DNA of 60,963 nucleotides, taken from Chromatiaceae bacterium (lineage in GTDB: Bacteria > Pseudomonadota > Gammaproteobacteria > Chromatiales > Chromatiaceae). Positions within the stretch are counted from its first letter, which is position 1, and each line of letters begins with the position of its first letter. Location of the stretch: NCBI GenBank assembly GCA_022340805.1, contig JAJDNF010000052.1:1-60963 (forward strand). Reading direction: 5' to 3'. Positions 43,805-52,597 of this stretch are shown piece after piece. Made by a program: the position numbers and the translations under genes. The notes under the pieces were generated by a model. That model did not search any database. It was not told the DNA's origin and saw only the letters and a list, made by a program, of their open reading frames with translations.

Positions 43805-43808
43805 CTAG
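43786..43808 (-). repeat. Right arm of the long inverted repeat, ending at the HMA gene stop
   Basis: A 23-base arm that begins ACTGGTGC and ends GCAGGTCTAG, including the stop codon of the minus-strand HMA gene. No target-site duplication is visible outside the arms. Confidence 0.8.
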
Positions 43809-44038
43809 AGGCCGATCAGCTCGGCATGTACGCCTTCGGCTTTCACCGCCTCCAGCAGGGCCATCGACTTGACCTTGTTCGGGTTGTATTCGATGACGGC
43901 CAGATGCGGTTTGTCGTCCGGGTTGTGGACACTGACCACACCATCGATGGCGCGCAGCTTCTGTTCGATTTGCGCGCGTTTGCCCGCATCCAGATTTTCA
44001 TCCACGTGGATGGTGACATCAGCCAATTGAATGTCCAT
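43805..44038 (-). CDS. HMA-fold protein lacking the CxxC metal site, 77 aa
   Basis: Small protein with the ferredoxin-like fold of heavy-metal-associated domains, as suggested by the pattern IQLADVTIHVDE, KLRAIDGVVSVH, PHLAVIEYNP and LLEAVKAEGVHAELIGL. It has no cysteine at all, so it cannot bind copper in the usual CxxC manner. RBS GAGGTGA precedes the ATG. Function unknown; it stands alone with its stop codon inside an inverted repeat. Confidence 0.75.
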   Translation of the reverse strand: MDIQLADVTIHVDENLDAGKRAQIEQKLRAIDGVVSVHNPDDKPHLAVIEYNPNKVKSMALLEAVKAEGVHAELIGL

Positions 44039-44368
44039 GCTTCACCTCTCTATTGGGGCCTGGTTTTTTTACCCTCTACTACCTGCAGTTGAAAGCTAAC
44101 CCTAAACCGGGCCGCGGCGGTTGATCTGCCTCAGTCAGGCGTCCGGTCGCCGATTACCGCTCCTCGGCCAGCCGATGTCCAGCGCAATCCGGTTTTGCCA
44201 ACCCGGAATCGGCCTGCCGCTCTGGCTGAACCGGGACGCGGTTTCGGTCGTGTCGCGATCCGGCCCGGCCGACGGTGCGGCTGCCGCTCGGACCACTGGA
44301 CTGGCGGCTGGACAGCGGGCGGTTGCTGTACAAGACTCACAAGCCGGATGAGGGGCAGAGAAATCGCT
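44039..44368. other. Divergent intergenic region, HMA gene to cNMP-binding gene
   Basis: The promoters of both genes must lie here. The first part is AT-rich next to the HMA start (GGTTTTTTTACC). No clear palindrome or RNA gene was seen. Confidence 0.35.
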
Positions 44369-44818
44369 ATGCACAAAACGTTTGCCGAACATTGGCTGAT
44401 CCGGGGTTTGCCAGCCGAGGCCCAGTCTGCTCTGTACCGCCTGGGTGAGGTCCTGGAGGTCGGCACGGACCAGGTGCTGATTGAGGCAAACACCCCGAAT
44501 CACGAGATGTATCTGCTCCTGCAGGGCGCGTTCAAGGTCAATCTGCCGGACCGGCCCGGTCGAATCGGTGGTCTCACCTTGGGTCACCGGGGCCCGGGGG
44601 ATCTGCTCGGAGAATACTCGTTCTTCGACGCGTTCAGGCCTACCGCCAGGGTGACGGCGTCGACCCCGGGATTAGTGCTTCGTATCCGCCACGAAGCCTT
44701 GCGCGATCTGCTCGCCGCGAATTCGGCAGTGAGTTCGGTTGTCTACCGCAATATGCTCAGCTACCTCGTCGGCCGTTTACGCGCACAAGATGAAGAGCTT
44801 GATTGCTATATGTTCTGA
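44369..44818 (+). CDS. Cyclic-nucleotide-binding-domain protein without HTH, 149 aa
   Basis: Single CNB fold (about 20-125), with NHEMYLLLQGAFKVNL, RGPGDLLGEYSFFDAFRPTA and ASTPGLVLRIRHEAL matching the phosphate-binding cassette region of Crp/Fnr proteins. Length is only 149 aa and no winged helix follows, so it is not a transcription factor by itself. The Arg in FRPTARV is where cNMP phosphate is held in CRP. The start at 44369 follows GAGGGGCAGAG; in-frame codons upstream do not resemble the family. It may be a sensor partner of the downstream kinase. Confidence 0.75.
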   Translation: MHKTFAEHWLIRGLPAEAQSALYRLGEVLEVGTDQVLIEANTPNHEMYLLLQGAFKVNLPDRPGRIGGLTLGHRGPGDLLGEYSFFDAFRPTARVTASTPGLVLRIRHEALRDLLAANSAVSSVVYRNMLSYLVGRLRAQDEELDCYMF

Positions 44819-45080
44819 AAGACTCAGTGGCCGGGCACGGGTTTGGCGCGCAGCAGCGATCGACCCGCTCCGTGTGCAGATGATCGACGCTGAATGACTT
44901 CTGCGCAGCGGGCAGCCACTCAACCCAACGGATGCGCCCTGACCGGCGGTTAAGCCTGTACAACGGTGGTATCCGCTATGCTTAACCAACCTTTGCCCTT
45001 CTACAGTTCCAGAACCTGCTGGACCCGTTGCCAGGAGCATCGCAATCAACGCCCTAAGTGCCAGAACAACAGCCAAGCCT

Positions 45081-46511
45081 ATGCCAGACAAAACCACTGA
45101 TTCCGCGGATCGCCTGGCCTTGGCGCTGGCCGAAACCAGTGGGCAGCTCAATCTCAGCATCATCCAGAGCATTGGCGACTGCGTACAGGTGCTGGATTTG
45201 GAGGGTCGCCTCCTCTACATGAACGAGATTGGCCAGGGACTGTTGAATATCGATGATATCCAGCCGTTTCTGGGGACTCCTTATGTTGATTTTTGCGAAG
45301 GGAGAGACACGGATGAAGCGAGAAAGGCCCTGGCGGACGCGCAACAGGGCCGAAAGGGGCGATTCGTCGGCTTCGCCGCGACCGCCGACGGAACCCCCAA
45401 GTGGTGGGACGTCATCATCACGCCGATCTTCAACGATATGCACGAGATTGATCGGCTGCTGGTGATTTCCAGAGATATCACCCAGCAGAAAAAGGCTGCT
45501 GAGGTACTGGCGGAAAGGGAGCATCTGCTTCGCCAGGCGCAATCCTATGCGCGCATTGGCAACTGGAGTCTCGAGGCAGACGGAAAGACGGCCAGCTGGT
45601 CAGAAGAAGTCTACCGGGTCATGGGGCTGGACTCGAGCAATGTGCCTGGCCCCGAGACTATGTGGAAGGCAATCCATCGTGATGATCTGGCGGAGGTACA
45701 GTCATCCCTGATCACCGCCATGAAGACGGGTACGGAACACCGGGGTGAATATCGGATTGTCCGACCCGATGGGGAGGTCAGGTGGATCACCTGCAAGGGA
45801 GCCCCGGTTTTTGATGACCAAGGCAGCGTGATTCGTCTACTAGGAATCCTCCAGGACATCACTGAGCGCAAGTTGGCCGAAGAACGATTGAGGACATCGC
45901 TGCAGGAGAAAGAAGTACTCCTGCGCGAAATCCATCACCGGGTGAAAAACAACCTGCAGGTCGTGTCCAGTCTTCTCTCCTTGCAGGCCATGCAGACCCC
46001 GAGTGCGGAAGCCTCCAGCGCGCTGATGGAAAGCTGCCGAAGGATCCAGGTGATGGCGGACATTCACAACCGGCTTTACGGATCGAGCGATATTGCGCGA
46101 ATCGAGTTCGATGTTTTTGTCAACACGCTTGCGAAAGACATCATCGCCGCCTACGCATCGGATTCGCTGCACATCGATCTTGAGGCGGATCTGGAATCGG
46201 TCACGTTGGACATCGATGCTGCGATCCCCTGCAGCCTGATCATCAGTGAACTGCTGTCCAACGCGATAAAACACGCGTTCCCGGGCGAGTCCAAGGGCAC
46301 CGTAGCTGTCGCGCTGAAACAACATGGGGAAAAACTGCATCTGCGGATCCGGGATAGCGGCTCTGGAATGCCCGAGGAAAACCACCAGCGGTCAAACGGC
46401 TCCCTGGGGCTGAAGCTCGTGCATGCGCTGGTCGAACAACTGGATGGAGAGATCATCTTTTCGAATGAAAATGGCACCAGCGTCAGCATAACGTTTGCCG
46501 GGAAGAGATGA
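45081..46511 (+). CDS. PAS-PAS sensor histidine kinase, HisKA_2 type, 476 aa
   Basis: Soluble signalling kinase. Two PAS folds are visible (about 25-135 and 150-263), each ending with an ITxxK/ITERK linker. The HisKA_2 phosphoacceptor box is [16 protein letters not shown] (His285/286). The ATPase domain has the N box [11 protein letters not shown], the G1 box DSGSGMP, and the terminal [13 protein letters not shown] strand. No membrane segment, so the stimulus is cytoplasmic. Overlaps the response regulator by four bases (ATGA). Base composition is visibly less GC-rich than flanking genes, a possible sign of acquisition. Confidence 0.87.
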   Translation: MPDKTTDSADRLALALAETSGQLNLSIIQSIGDCVQVLDLEGRLLYMNEIGQGLLNIDDIQPFLGTPYVDFCEGRDTDEARKALADAQQGRKGRFVGFAATADGTPKWWDVIITPIFNDMHEIDRLLVISRDITQQKKAAEVLAEREHLLRQAQSYARIGNWSLEADGKTASWSEEVYRVMGLDSSNVPGPETMWKAIHRDDLAEVQSSLITAMKTGTEHRGEYRIVRPDGEVRWITCKGAPVFDDQGSVIRLLGILQDITERKLAEERLRTSLQEKEVLLREIHHRVKNNLQVVSSLLSLQAMQTPSAEASSALMESCRRIQVMADIHNRLYGSSDIARIEFDVFVNTLAKDIIAAYASDSLHIDLEADLESVTLDIDAAIPCSLIISELLSNAIKHAFPGESKGTVAVALKQHGEKLHLRIRDSGSGMPEENHQRSNGSLGLKLVHALVEQLDGEIIFSNENGTSVSITFAGKR

Positions 46512-46885
46512 ATGTGAAGCGGTCCATCCTTGTGGTCGAGGACGAAAAGATCTCCAGCATGCTTCTGGAGCACTTTCTGTCTCAGCTGGGTTGCGATATC
46601 TGTGCGACGGCCAGCACAGGTGAAGAAGCGATCCAACGAGCGGAAGCCTCGCAGCCCGACCTGATAATCATGGACGTGGGACTCAAGGGCGATATGAATG
46701 GCATCGAGGCGGCACACGTCATCTGCCAGCGGCACCAGATACCCATATTGTTCCTCACTGCGTACACGTACGAAGAGATATCGAAGAACCGCATGCTGCC
46801 GGAAAAATTCGGCTTCCTGTCGAAGCCGGTCATGTTGGAAGAGCTGGAGCGGCAGTTGAACGAGCTCGTCGGCGAGATCGAATAG
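46508..46885 (+). CDS. Stand-alone response-regulator receiver protein, 125 aa
   Basis: CheY-like receiver with the acidic pair E11-D12, phosphoacceptor D56 (LIIMDVGL), T84 and K106 (FLSKP). No output domain is attached. It is translationally coupled to the kinase and is its likely phosphate acceptor. The downstream effector is not evident. Confidence 0.9.
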   Translation: MNVKRSILVVEDEKISSMLLEHFLSQLGCDICATASTGEEAIQRAEASQPDLIIMDVGLKGDMNGIEAAHVICQRHQIPILFLTAYTYEEISKNRMLPEKFGFLSKPVMLEELERQLNELVGEIE

Positions 46886-46929
46886 ATTCACCGAGGCCGA
46901 TTACCTGCCGCCCTTGGCTTGAGCGGGGA

Positions 46930-47604
46930 CTACCAGTCGTCGCCGGAACGTGTCGGTTGCGGTGGCGGAGGCGGCGGGTTGGGTGAGTTCGGCACGATCG
47001 CCACCTCGTCGCCCGGGTCGAGTTTGGTGAACGGTTCGGCAAACTGCTTGTTGACCGTCACGCGCACCGTTTCGTCCGTCAGCAGGTAACCACGCTCGCC
47101 TTTAACGCGGCGCAGCCATGCGAGCAGCTGTTCGACCGTCTCGACACTCGGCGGGGGCGTCAGCTCTTCGGATTCCTTGCGCATCTTGCTGGCCAGGTAG
47201 TTGAAATACATCACCCGAATCTTGCGCTCGGCATCTGGTGCGCTGGCGAGGCGCTGGCCGCTGCGGCTGTAACCGGCCTCGGTCAGGCGGTCGAGGTAGG
47301 CCTGCCAGTATTGGTCCTGGTTGACGCCCAGATCGTACAGGGTCTCCCAGGAATAGATCCCGGTGTCGTGGCCGTCGTCGAATGCGATCCGGATTGCATA
47401 GCTGCCCTGCGGCTCGATGCGGTCGATGTTGACCTGCTCCTTGCCCGTCTCGGGGGTGCGGCGACTGGTGACTTCGGCGGCGTGCGAGTGGACGCGCAGG
47501 TATTCGCACGGCAGCGAGAAGGTCTTGCCGTCGGAAAAACTGATGTTCAGCAGCCGGGACTTGCGGTGCAGGCTGATCTCGGTGGGTATGGGGTGCTCGG
47601 TCAC
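46930..47604 (-). CDS. DUF971-MoaD/ThiS-like fusion protein, 224 aa
   Basis: The N-terminal part (about 1-100) is a DUF971 (gamma-butyrobetaine hydroxylase-like N-terminal) domain: SRLLNISFSDGKTFSLPCEY and RIAFDDGHDTGIYSWETLYDL. A MoaD/ThiS beta-grasp fold follows (about 130-208: IRVMYFNYLASKM, VTVNKQFAEP, LDPGDEVAIVP). Sulfur carriers end in GG, but this protein continues with a proline-rich tail (six prolines in a row) and ends GDDW, so it cannot carry sulfur at a terminal Gly. Start is the GTG at 47604, preceded by AGGAG. DUF971 proteins are linked to Fe-S assembly (ApbC partners). The fused function is unknown. Confidence 0.8.
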   Translation of the reverse strand: MTEHPIPTEISLHRKSRLLNISFSDGKTFSLPCEYLRVHSHAAEVTSRRTPETGKEQVNIDRIEPQGSYAIRIAFDDGHDTGIYSWETLYDLGVNQDQYWQAYLDRLTEAGYSRSGQRLASAPDAERKIRVMYFNYLASKMRKESEELTPPPSVETVEQLLAWLRRVKGERGYLLTDETVRVTVNKQFAEPFTKLDPGDEVAIVPNSPNPPPPPPQPTRSGDDW

Positions 47605-47930
47605 GCCTGGGATTCTCCTGTTTCGGACCGGGATGGTTACATGCACCCCTGCAGGGTTCAACTCGGCGGAGTATGCGGAATAGCCCTGCCGCTGGGGCCG
47701 GCAAACCGTTTGCCGGGGGCAGGTCCGGCCACGGCCTGTGGGCAAAGATCGAGTCTGCGCGCGCCGTCGCGGGGCCCGGGTCCGGCGCGGTTGCTGGGGC
47801 CTTCAGGAGTGCATTTTCCGGCGGCTGCGGTGGGCGCAAGCTGAACCCTGCGGCAGCGGCGCGGGAGTGGTAAAATCCGCCGATTGGCGCGATGTCGCGC
47901 GACGTTCAGGACACTCCGGCGAGGTAGGGC
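47605..47930. other. Divergent gap between the DUF971-MoaD gene and yebC
   Basis: No gene supported. The yebC promoter probably includes TAAAAT near 47872-47877. The rest is GC-rich with no marked structure. Confidence 0.35.
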
Positions 47931-48680
47931 ATGGCAGGTCACAGCAAGTGGGCCAACATCAAGCACAAGAAGGCAGCCACCGACAAGGCGCGCGGCAAGT
48001 TGTGGTCGAAACTGATCCGCGAGGTTACCGTCGCGGCAAAGGAGGGCGGAGGCGATATCAATGCCAACCCGCGCCTGCGCCTGGCCGTGGACAAGGCGCG
48101 CGGCGCCAACATGCCCAACGACACGGTCGAGCGTGCCATCAAGCGCGGTGCCGGTGGCGAGGAGGACGGTAACTTCGACGAGATCCGCTACGAGGGCTAC
48201 GGGCCCGGTGGTGTCGCGATCATCGTCGACTGTCTCAGCGACAACCGCAACCGCACCGCCTCGGAGGTGCGCCACGCCTTCACCAAGCACGGCGGCAATC
48301 TCGGCACCGACGGCTCGGTGGCCTACATGTTCAGTAAGAAGGGCATCATCAGCTACGCACCGGGCGTCGACGAAGATGCGATCATGGAGGCCGCGCTCGA
48401 GGCAGGCGCCGACGACGTGGTCACCAACGACGACGGCTCGATCGATGTGTACACCGATCCGGACCATTTCTCCGATGCGCTTGCGGCGATGCAGTCCGCG
48501 GGCCACGAGCCGGCCAATGCCGAGGTCACCTTCGAGGCGGAAACCCTTTCCGCGCTGGACATGGACGGCGCGGAGAAATTGCTCAGGCTGGTGGAATTCA
48601 TCGAGGACCTCGACGACGTGCAGGAGGTCTATACCAATGCCGACATCGCACCGGAGATCATGGAAGCGCTGGAAGGGTGA
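47931..48680 (+). CDS. yebC: YebC/PmpR-family protein, 249 aa
   Basis: Conserved protein long treated as a transcription regulator and more recently reported to aid translation through proline stretches. The start [22 protein letters not shown] is invariant in the family; [15 protein letters not shown] and [11 protein letters not shown] are also typical. It overlaps ruvC by four bases (GTGA), the common gammaproteobacterial order yebC-ruvCAB. Confidence 0.95.
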   Translation: MAGHSKWANIKHKKAATDKARGKLWSKLIREVTVAAKEGGGDINANPRLRLAVDKARGANMPNDTVERAIKRGAGGEEDGNFDEIRYEGYGPGGVAIIVDCLSDNRNRTASEVRHAFTKHGGNLGTDGSVAYMFSKKGIISYAPGVDEDAIMEAALEAGADDVVTNDDGSIDVYTDPDHFSDALAAMQSAGHEPANAEVTFEAETLSALDMDGAEKLLRLVEFIEDLDDVQEVYTNADIAPEIMEALEG

Positions 48681-49171
48681 CCCGGGTACTCGGCATCGAT
48701 CCCGGCTCCCGGGTGACCGGTTACGGCGTGATCGAGAGCGATGGTGTGCGCAGCCGGCACCTGGATTCGGGCTGCATCCGGACCGCGTCGGGTGACTTTC
48801 CCGGCCGGCTTGGCGAAATCTTCAACGGTATCCGCGTGGTACTGCTCGAGTGGCGGCCCGAGCAGGTCGCGATCGAGCGGGTGTTCGTGTCGCGCAATGC
48901 CGCCTCGGCACTCAAACTCGGCCAGGCACGCGGCGCAGCGATCAGCGCGGTGGTCACGCTCGACCTGCCGGTGTTCGAGTACACGCCGGCGGCGGTCAAG
49001 CAGGGCCTGGTCGGCAGTGGCCGGGCCGAAAAGGAGCAGGTGCAGCACATGGTGCGGATGATCCTCGGCATGCAGGGCGCCATGGCGCTGGACCAATCGG
49101 ACGCGCTGGCCATCGCGCTGTGCCACGCGCACAGCCATGCCACCCGGTGCCGGATCGAGGGTGCCCGGTGA
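48677..49171 (+). CDS. ruvC: Holliday junction endonuclease RuvC, 164 aa
   Basis: Resolvase subunit. The catalytic acids are visible as D8 in [12 protein letters not shown], Glu in [10 protein letters not shown], and the Asp pair in [15 protein letters not shown]. Length is near the usual 173 aa. GTG start overlapping the yebC stop, and a GTGA overlap with ruvA at its end, so the three are translationally coupled. Confidence 0.94.
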   Translation: MTRVLGIDPGSRVTGYGVIESDGVRSRHLDSGCIRTASGDFPGRLGEIFNGIRVVLLEWRPEQVAIERVFVSRNAASALKLGQARGAAISAVVTLDLPVFEYTPAAVKQGLVGSGRAEKEQVQHMVRMILGMQGAMALDQSDALAIALCHAHSHATRCRIEGAR

Positions 49172-49767
49172 TCGGGCGGCTGCGCGGGCGCATCGTCGGC
49201 AAGCAGCCGCCGTTCCTGGTGCTGGATGTGCACGGGGTCGGTTACGAGATCGAGGCCCCGATGTCGACCTTCTATGTCCTGCCGCACGACGACCAGGAGG
49301 TCACGCTCTACACCCACCTGGCGGTGCGCGAGGACGCGCACGTGCTGTACGGCTTTGCCCGCGAGGCCGACCGTACGCTGTTCCGGGCGCTGCTCAAGGT
49401 CAGCGGGGTGGGCGGCAAGATGGCGCTCGGGGTACTGTCCGGGATGACCGCCGAGGAGTTCGGCCTGGCGGTGCAGGCTGCCGACCTGGCCGCGTTGACC
49501 CGCCTGCCGGGCGTCGGCAAAAAGACCGCCGAGCGCCTGGTGGTGGAGATGCGCGACAAGCTCGAGCGGGTCGGCGTGCTGGCCGAAGGGTCGCGCCGGG
49601 CGGTGGCCGCGTCCGCGGCGCCCGCGCCGGACCAGGACGCGGTCAGCGCATTGATCGCCCTCGGCTACAGGGCCCCCGAGGCCAGCCGCATGGTCAGCAA
49701 GGTGTTCGCCGAGGGCATGGACACCGAATCGATCATCAAGGCCGCGCTGAAGGGCGCTATCGGCTGA
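49168..49767 (+). CDS. ruvA: Holliday junction branch-migration protein RuvA, 199 aa
   Basis: Tetrameric junction-binding protein that loads RuvB. Starts [15 protein letters not shown]. Two helix-hairpin-helix motifs (LLKVSGVGGKMAL and LTRLPGVGKKTAERLV) and the C-terminal RuvB-binding domain (DAVSALIALGY) are present. The GTG at 49168 overlaps the ruvC stop by four bases. Confidence 0.94.
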   Translation: MIGRLRGRIVGKQPPFLVLDVHGVGYEIEAPMSTFYVLPHDDQEVTLYTHLAVREDAHVLYGFAREADRTLFRALLKVSGVGGKMALGVLSGMTAEEFGLAVQAADLAALTRLPGVGKKTAERLVVEMRDKLERVGVLAEGSRRAVAASAAPAPDQDAVSALIALGYRAPEASRMVSKVFAEGMDTESIIKAALKGAIG

Positions 49768-49873
49768 AACGCCTGGCATGGCCATCATTCGCCCGCGGTT
49801 TTCCCGTGTTCGGCGCTCGTAGCGGCGGCCCGCTTCCGCCATAATTCACCGAACACAGCCAAATGCGGGCACC

Positions 49874-50920
49874 ATGCAAGACGCAGATCGCCTCATCAGC
49901 GCCCAATCCGCCAGCGACGACGTCGCGGTCGACCGTGCCATCCGTCCCAAGACGTTGGCCGAGTACGTCGGTCAACCGGCGGTACGCGAGCAGATGGAGA
50001 TATTCATCCCGGCGGCGCGCAGCCGCGGCGAGGCGCTCGATCATGTGTTGATCTTCGGCCCGCCGGGCCTGGGCAAGACCACGCTGTCCCACATCATCGC
50101 CAACGAGATGGGTGTCAACCTGCGCCAGACCTCCGGCCCGGTGCTGGAGCGCCCCGGCGATCTGGCGGCGCTGTTGACCAACCTCGAGCCGCACGACGTG
50201 CTGTTCGTTGACGAGATCCATCGCCTGAGCCCGGTGGTGGAGGAGGTGCTGTACCCGGCGATGGAGGACTATCAGCTCGACATCATGATTGGCGAGGGCC
50301 CGGCCGCGCGCTCGATCAAGGTCGACCTGCCGCCGTTCACGCTGGTCGGGGCGACCACGCGCGCCGGCCTGCTGACCTCGCCGCTGCGCGACCGTTTCGG
50401 CATCGTGCAACGCCTGGAGTTTTACTCCGAAGCCGAACTGGCACGTATCGTCGAGCGTTCGGCCGGCATCCTCGGGGTCAAGATCACCGGCGAGGGCGCG
50501 GGCGAGATCGCGCGTCGCTCGCGCGGCACGCCACGCATCGCCAACCGGCTGCTGCGCCGGGTGCGCGATTATGCGCAGGTGAAGTCGCACGGCGAGGTGA
50601 CTACCGAGGTCGCGGACGCTGCGCTGCGCATGCTGAAGGTCGATCCGAACGGTTTCGACCAGATGGACCGGCGCCTGCTGCAGGCGGTGCTCGAGAAGTT
50701 CGACGGCGGGCCGGTCGGGGTCGACAACCTGGCGGCGGCGATCGGCGAGGAGCGCGGCACGATCGAGGATGTGCTGGAGCCGTACCTGATCCAGCAGGGC
50801 TTCCTGATGCGTACGCCGCGCGGGCGCATGGCCACGCGGGCATGCTATATCCACTTCGGATTGAACCCGCCGCGTTCGGCCGACGCGCGCGACCTGTTCG
50901 CGGACCTCGCGGACGACTGA
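49874..50920 (+). CDS. ruvB: Holliday junction ATP-dependent helicase RuvB, 348 aa
   Basis: AAA+ motor of branch migration. Walker A is GPPGLGKT (62-69) and Walker B is [10 protein letters not shown]. Sensor motif [18 protein letters not shown] and the winged-helix end ([10 protein letters not shown]) are intact. It starts 106 bases after ruvA, so it may have an added promoter. Confidence 0.95.
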   Translation: MQDADRLISAQSASDDVAVDRAIRPKTLAEYVGQPAVREQMEIFIPAARSRGEALDHVLIFGPPGLGKTTLSHIIANEMGVNLRQTSGPVLERPGDLAALLTNLEPHDVLFVDEIHRLSPVVEEVLYPAMEDYQLDIMIGEGPAARSIKVDLPPFTLVGATTRAGLLTSPLRDRFGIVQRLEFYSEAELARIVERSAGILGVKITGEGAGEIARRSRGTPRIANRLLRRVRDYAQVKSHGEVTTEVADAALRMLKVDPNGFDQMDRRLLQAVLEKFDGGPVGVDNLAAAIGEERGTIEDVLEPYLIQQGFLMRTPRGRMATRACYIHFGLNPPRSADARDLFADLADD

Positions 50921-50958
50921 ACTTTTTTGCAATCTATCCATCACAGCAGGGCAATGTG

Positions 50959-51369
50959 TTGAGTGTTTTCGAATGGCCGGTCCGGGTGTACTACGAGGAC
51001 ACGGATGCCGGCGGTGTCGTGTACTACGCGAACTACCTCAAGTTCATGGAACGGGCGCGCACCGAGTGGTTGCGCGAACTTGGATTCGGTCAGGAGACCC
51101 TGATGCGTGAGGCCGGGATCCTGTTCGCGGTTCGCCAGCTGACTATCGATTATATTCTGCCGGCACGTTTCGATGACGCACTGGTCGTGGATGTGGGTAT
51201 CGATTCGCTCAGTAAAGTGAGCATGAGCTTCCGTCAGCGTATCCTGCGTGCGCCGGACACCGTGCTCAGCGTGGCCACCGTGAAGGTGGTTTGCCTGGAC
51301 AAGGTTAAATTCCGCCCGACGGCCATACCGGCCAATATTCGCGAGAAGCTTCAAGATGCACAGCACTGA
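50959..51369 (+). CDS. ybgC: Acyl-CoA thioesterase YbgC, 136 aa
   Basis: Hotdog-fold thioesterase, the first gene of the tol-pal cluster. The active-site segment YYEDTDAGGVVYYANYLKFM is typical. The TTG at 50959 is chosen for its spacing (7 bases) to AGGG; GTG at 50956 is also possible. It overlaps tolQ by 14 bases. Confidence 0.92.
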   Translation: MSVFEWPVRVYYEDTDAGGVVYYANYLKFMERARTEWLRELGFGQETLMREAGILFAVRQLTIDYILPARFDDALVVDVGIDSLSKVSMSFRQRILRAPDTVLSVATVKVVCLDKVKFRPTAIPANIREKLQDAQH

Positions 51370-52048
51370 TCTGTCGTTCTTCAGCCTGATCATGAACGCC
51401 AGCCTGATCGTGCAGCTGGTGATGGCGATACTGGTCCTGGCCTCGGTGCTGTCCTGGACCATCATCTTCGACCGTTCGCGGGCGCTCAAGAAGGCACAGC
51501 GCGAGGCCGAGGAGTTCGAGAACCGCTTTTGGTCCGGTGGTGACCTCGGCGAACTGTATCGTGCGGTCGACCGCGATCGTGAGAGCCTGCGGGGTGCGGC
51601 GGCGATTTTTCATGCCGGTTTTCGTGAATTCGTGCGGCTGCGCGAGAACCCCGGGGTCGAGCCGATGGCGCTGGTCGAGGGCGCACGGCGCGCCATGCGC
51701 GTGGCATTGAGCCGCGAGATGGACTCGCTCGAGAACCACCTGACGTTTCTCGCCACGGTCGGTTCGACCAGCCCCTACGTCGGCCTTTTCGGTACCGTGT
51801 GGGGCATCATGAACGCCTTCCACGCGCTGGGTAACGTGAAGCAGGCGACCCTCAATCTGGTTGCCCCGGGGATCGCCGAGGCCCTGATTGCGACGGCGAT
51901 GGGCCTGTTCGCTGCAATCCCGGCGGTCGTTGCCTACAACAAGTACGCCAACTCGGTGCAGCGCCTGGAGAACCGCTTCGATGATTTCGTCGAAGAGTTC
52001 TCCAATATCCTGCAGCGCCAGGCGCATACGCGCACCCGGGGCCACTGA
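51356..52048 (+). CDS. tolQ: Tol-Pal proton channel subunit TolQ, 230 aa
   Basis: Inner-membrane protein that with TolR energises TolA using the proton gradient. Three membrane helices: residues about 15-35 (LIVQLVMAILVLASVLSW), 135-155 and 170-190 (TAMGLFAAIPAVVAYN). GLFGTVWGIMNAF is the conserved second helix. The start overlaps ybgC. Confidence 0.94.
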   Translation: MHSTDLSFFSLIMNASLIVQLVMAILVLASVLSWTIIFDRSRALKKAQREAEEFENRFWSGGDLGELYRAVDRDRESLRGAAAIFHAGFREFVRLRENPGVEPMALVEGARRAMRVALSREMDSLENHLTFLATVGSTSPYVGLFGTVWGIMNAFHALGNVKQATLNLVAPGIAEALIATAMGLFAAIPAVVAYNKYANSVQRLENRFDDFVEEFSNILQRQAHTRTRGH

Positions 52049-52143
52049 TGGCAGCGGACATGCGGTGCATTGCAGGTGTCGCGGCCGCGGCCCGCAACGG
52101 GGCTGCCGGCAGCCACAATCGTGCGTTGATGAAGGGTGTATAG
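52048..52143 (+). CDS. Mini-ORF filling the tolQ-tolR gap, 31 aa
   Basis: An ATG overlaps the tolQ stop (TGATG) and the frame ends at TAG just three bases before the tolR start. The product (MAADMRCIAGVAAAARNG...) resembles nothing known. It may serve as a translational bridge, or may be chance. Confidence 0.3.
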   Translation: MAADMRCIAGVAAAARNGAAGSHNRALMKGV

Positions 52144-52146
52144 GCC

Positions 52147-52587
52147 ATGGCAACGAAACAAAAGACCAGGCGACCGATGGCCGAGATCAACGTCGTACCC
52201 TACATAGACGTGATGCTGGTGTTGCTGGTGATCTTCATGATTACCGCGCCGCTGCTCACCCAAGGGGTCAAGGTCGAGCTGGTCGAAGCGGATGCCAAGC
52301 CGATCGAGGAGGAAGCCAAGCGCCCGCTGGTGGTCAGTGTCGAGGCGGATGGCACCTGGTCTATCACCTATGACGATGACCGGACGCAGCAGGTCGATGC
52401 GGAAGATCTGCTGCTCAAGAGTGCGGCGATCCTGAAGAACAACCCCGGCATCCCGGTGCTGATCAAGGGCGACAAGGGCGTTGTGTACGACCGTGTCGTG
52501 CAGGCGATGGTCATCCTGCAGCAGGCCGGTGCACCCAGTGTGGGTCTGATCACCCAACCACCCGAAACCGCTGCCCGGGGGCGCTAG
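52147..52587 (+). CDS. tolR: Tol-Pal channel subunit TolR, 146 aa
   Basis: Single-pass inner-membrane protein with the ion-pathway Asp in NVVPYIDVMLVLLVIFMIT. The periplasmic domain follows (SVEADGTWSITYD; KGDKGVVYDRVV). RBS AAGGG upstream. 98 bases separate it from tolQ, which is larger than usual. Confidence 0.93.
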   Translation: MATKQKTRRPMAEINVVPYIDVMLVLLVIFMITAPLLTQGVKVELVEADAKPIEEEAKRPLVVSVEADGTWSITYDDDRTQQVDAEDLLLKSAAILKNNPGIPVLIKGDKGVVYDRVVQAMVILQQAGAPSVGLITQPPETAARGR

Positions 52588-52597
52588 GAGTCGCGTC

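Noticed and set aside
44195..44818. Longer form of the cNMP-binding protein starting at 44195
   Set aside because: The extra 58 residues are Arg/Gly/Trp-rich with no fold similarity, and a good ribosome-binding site sits before 44369.
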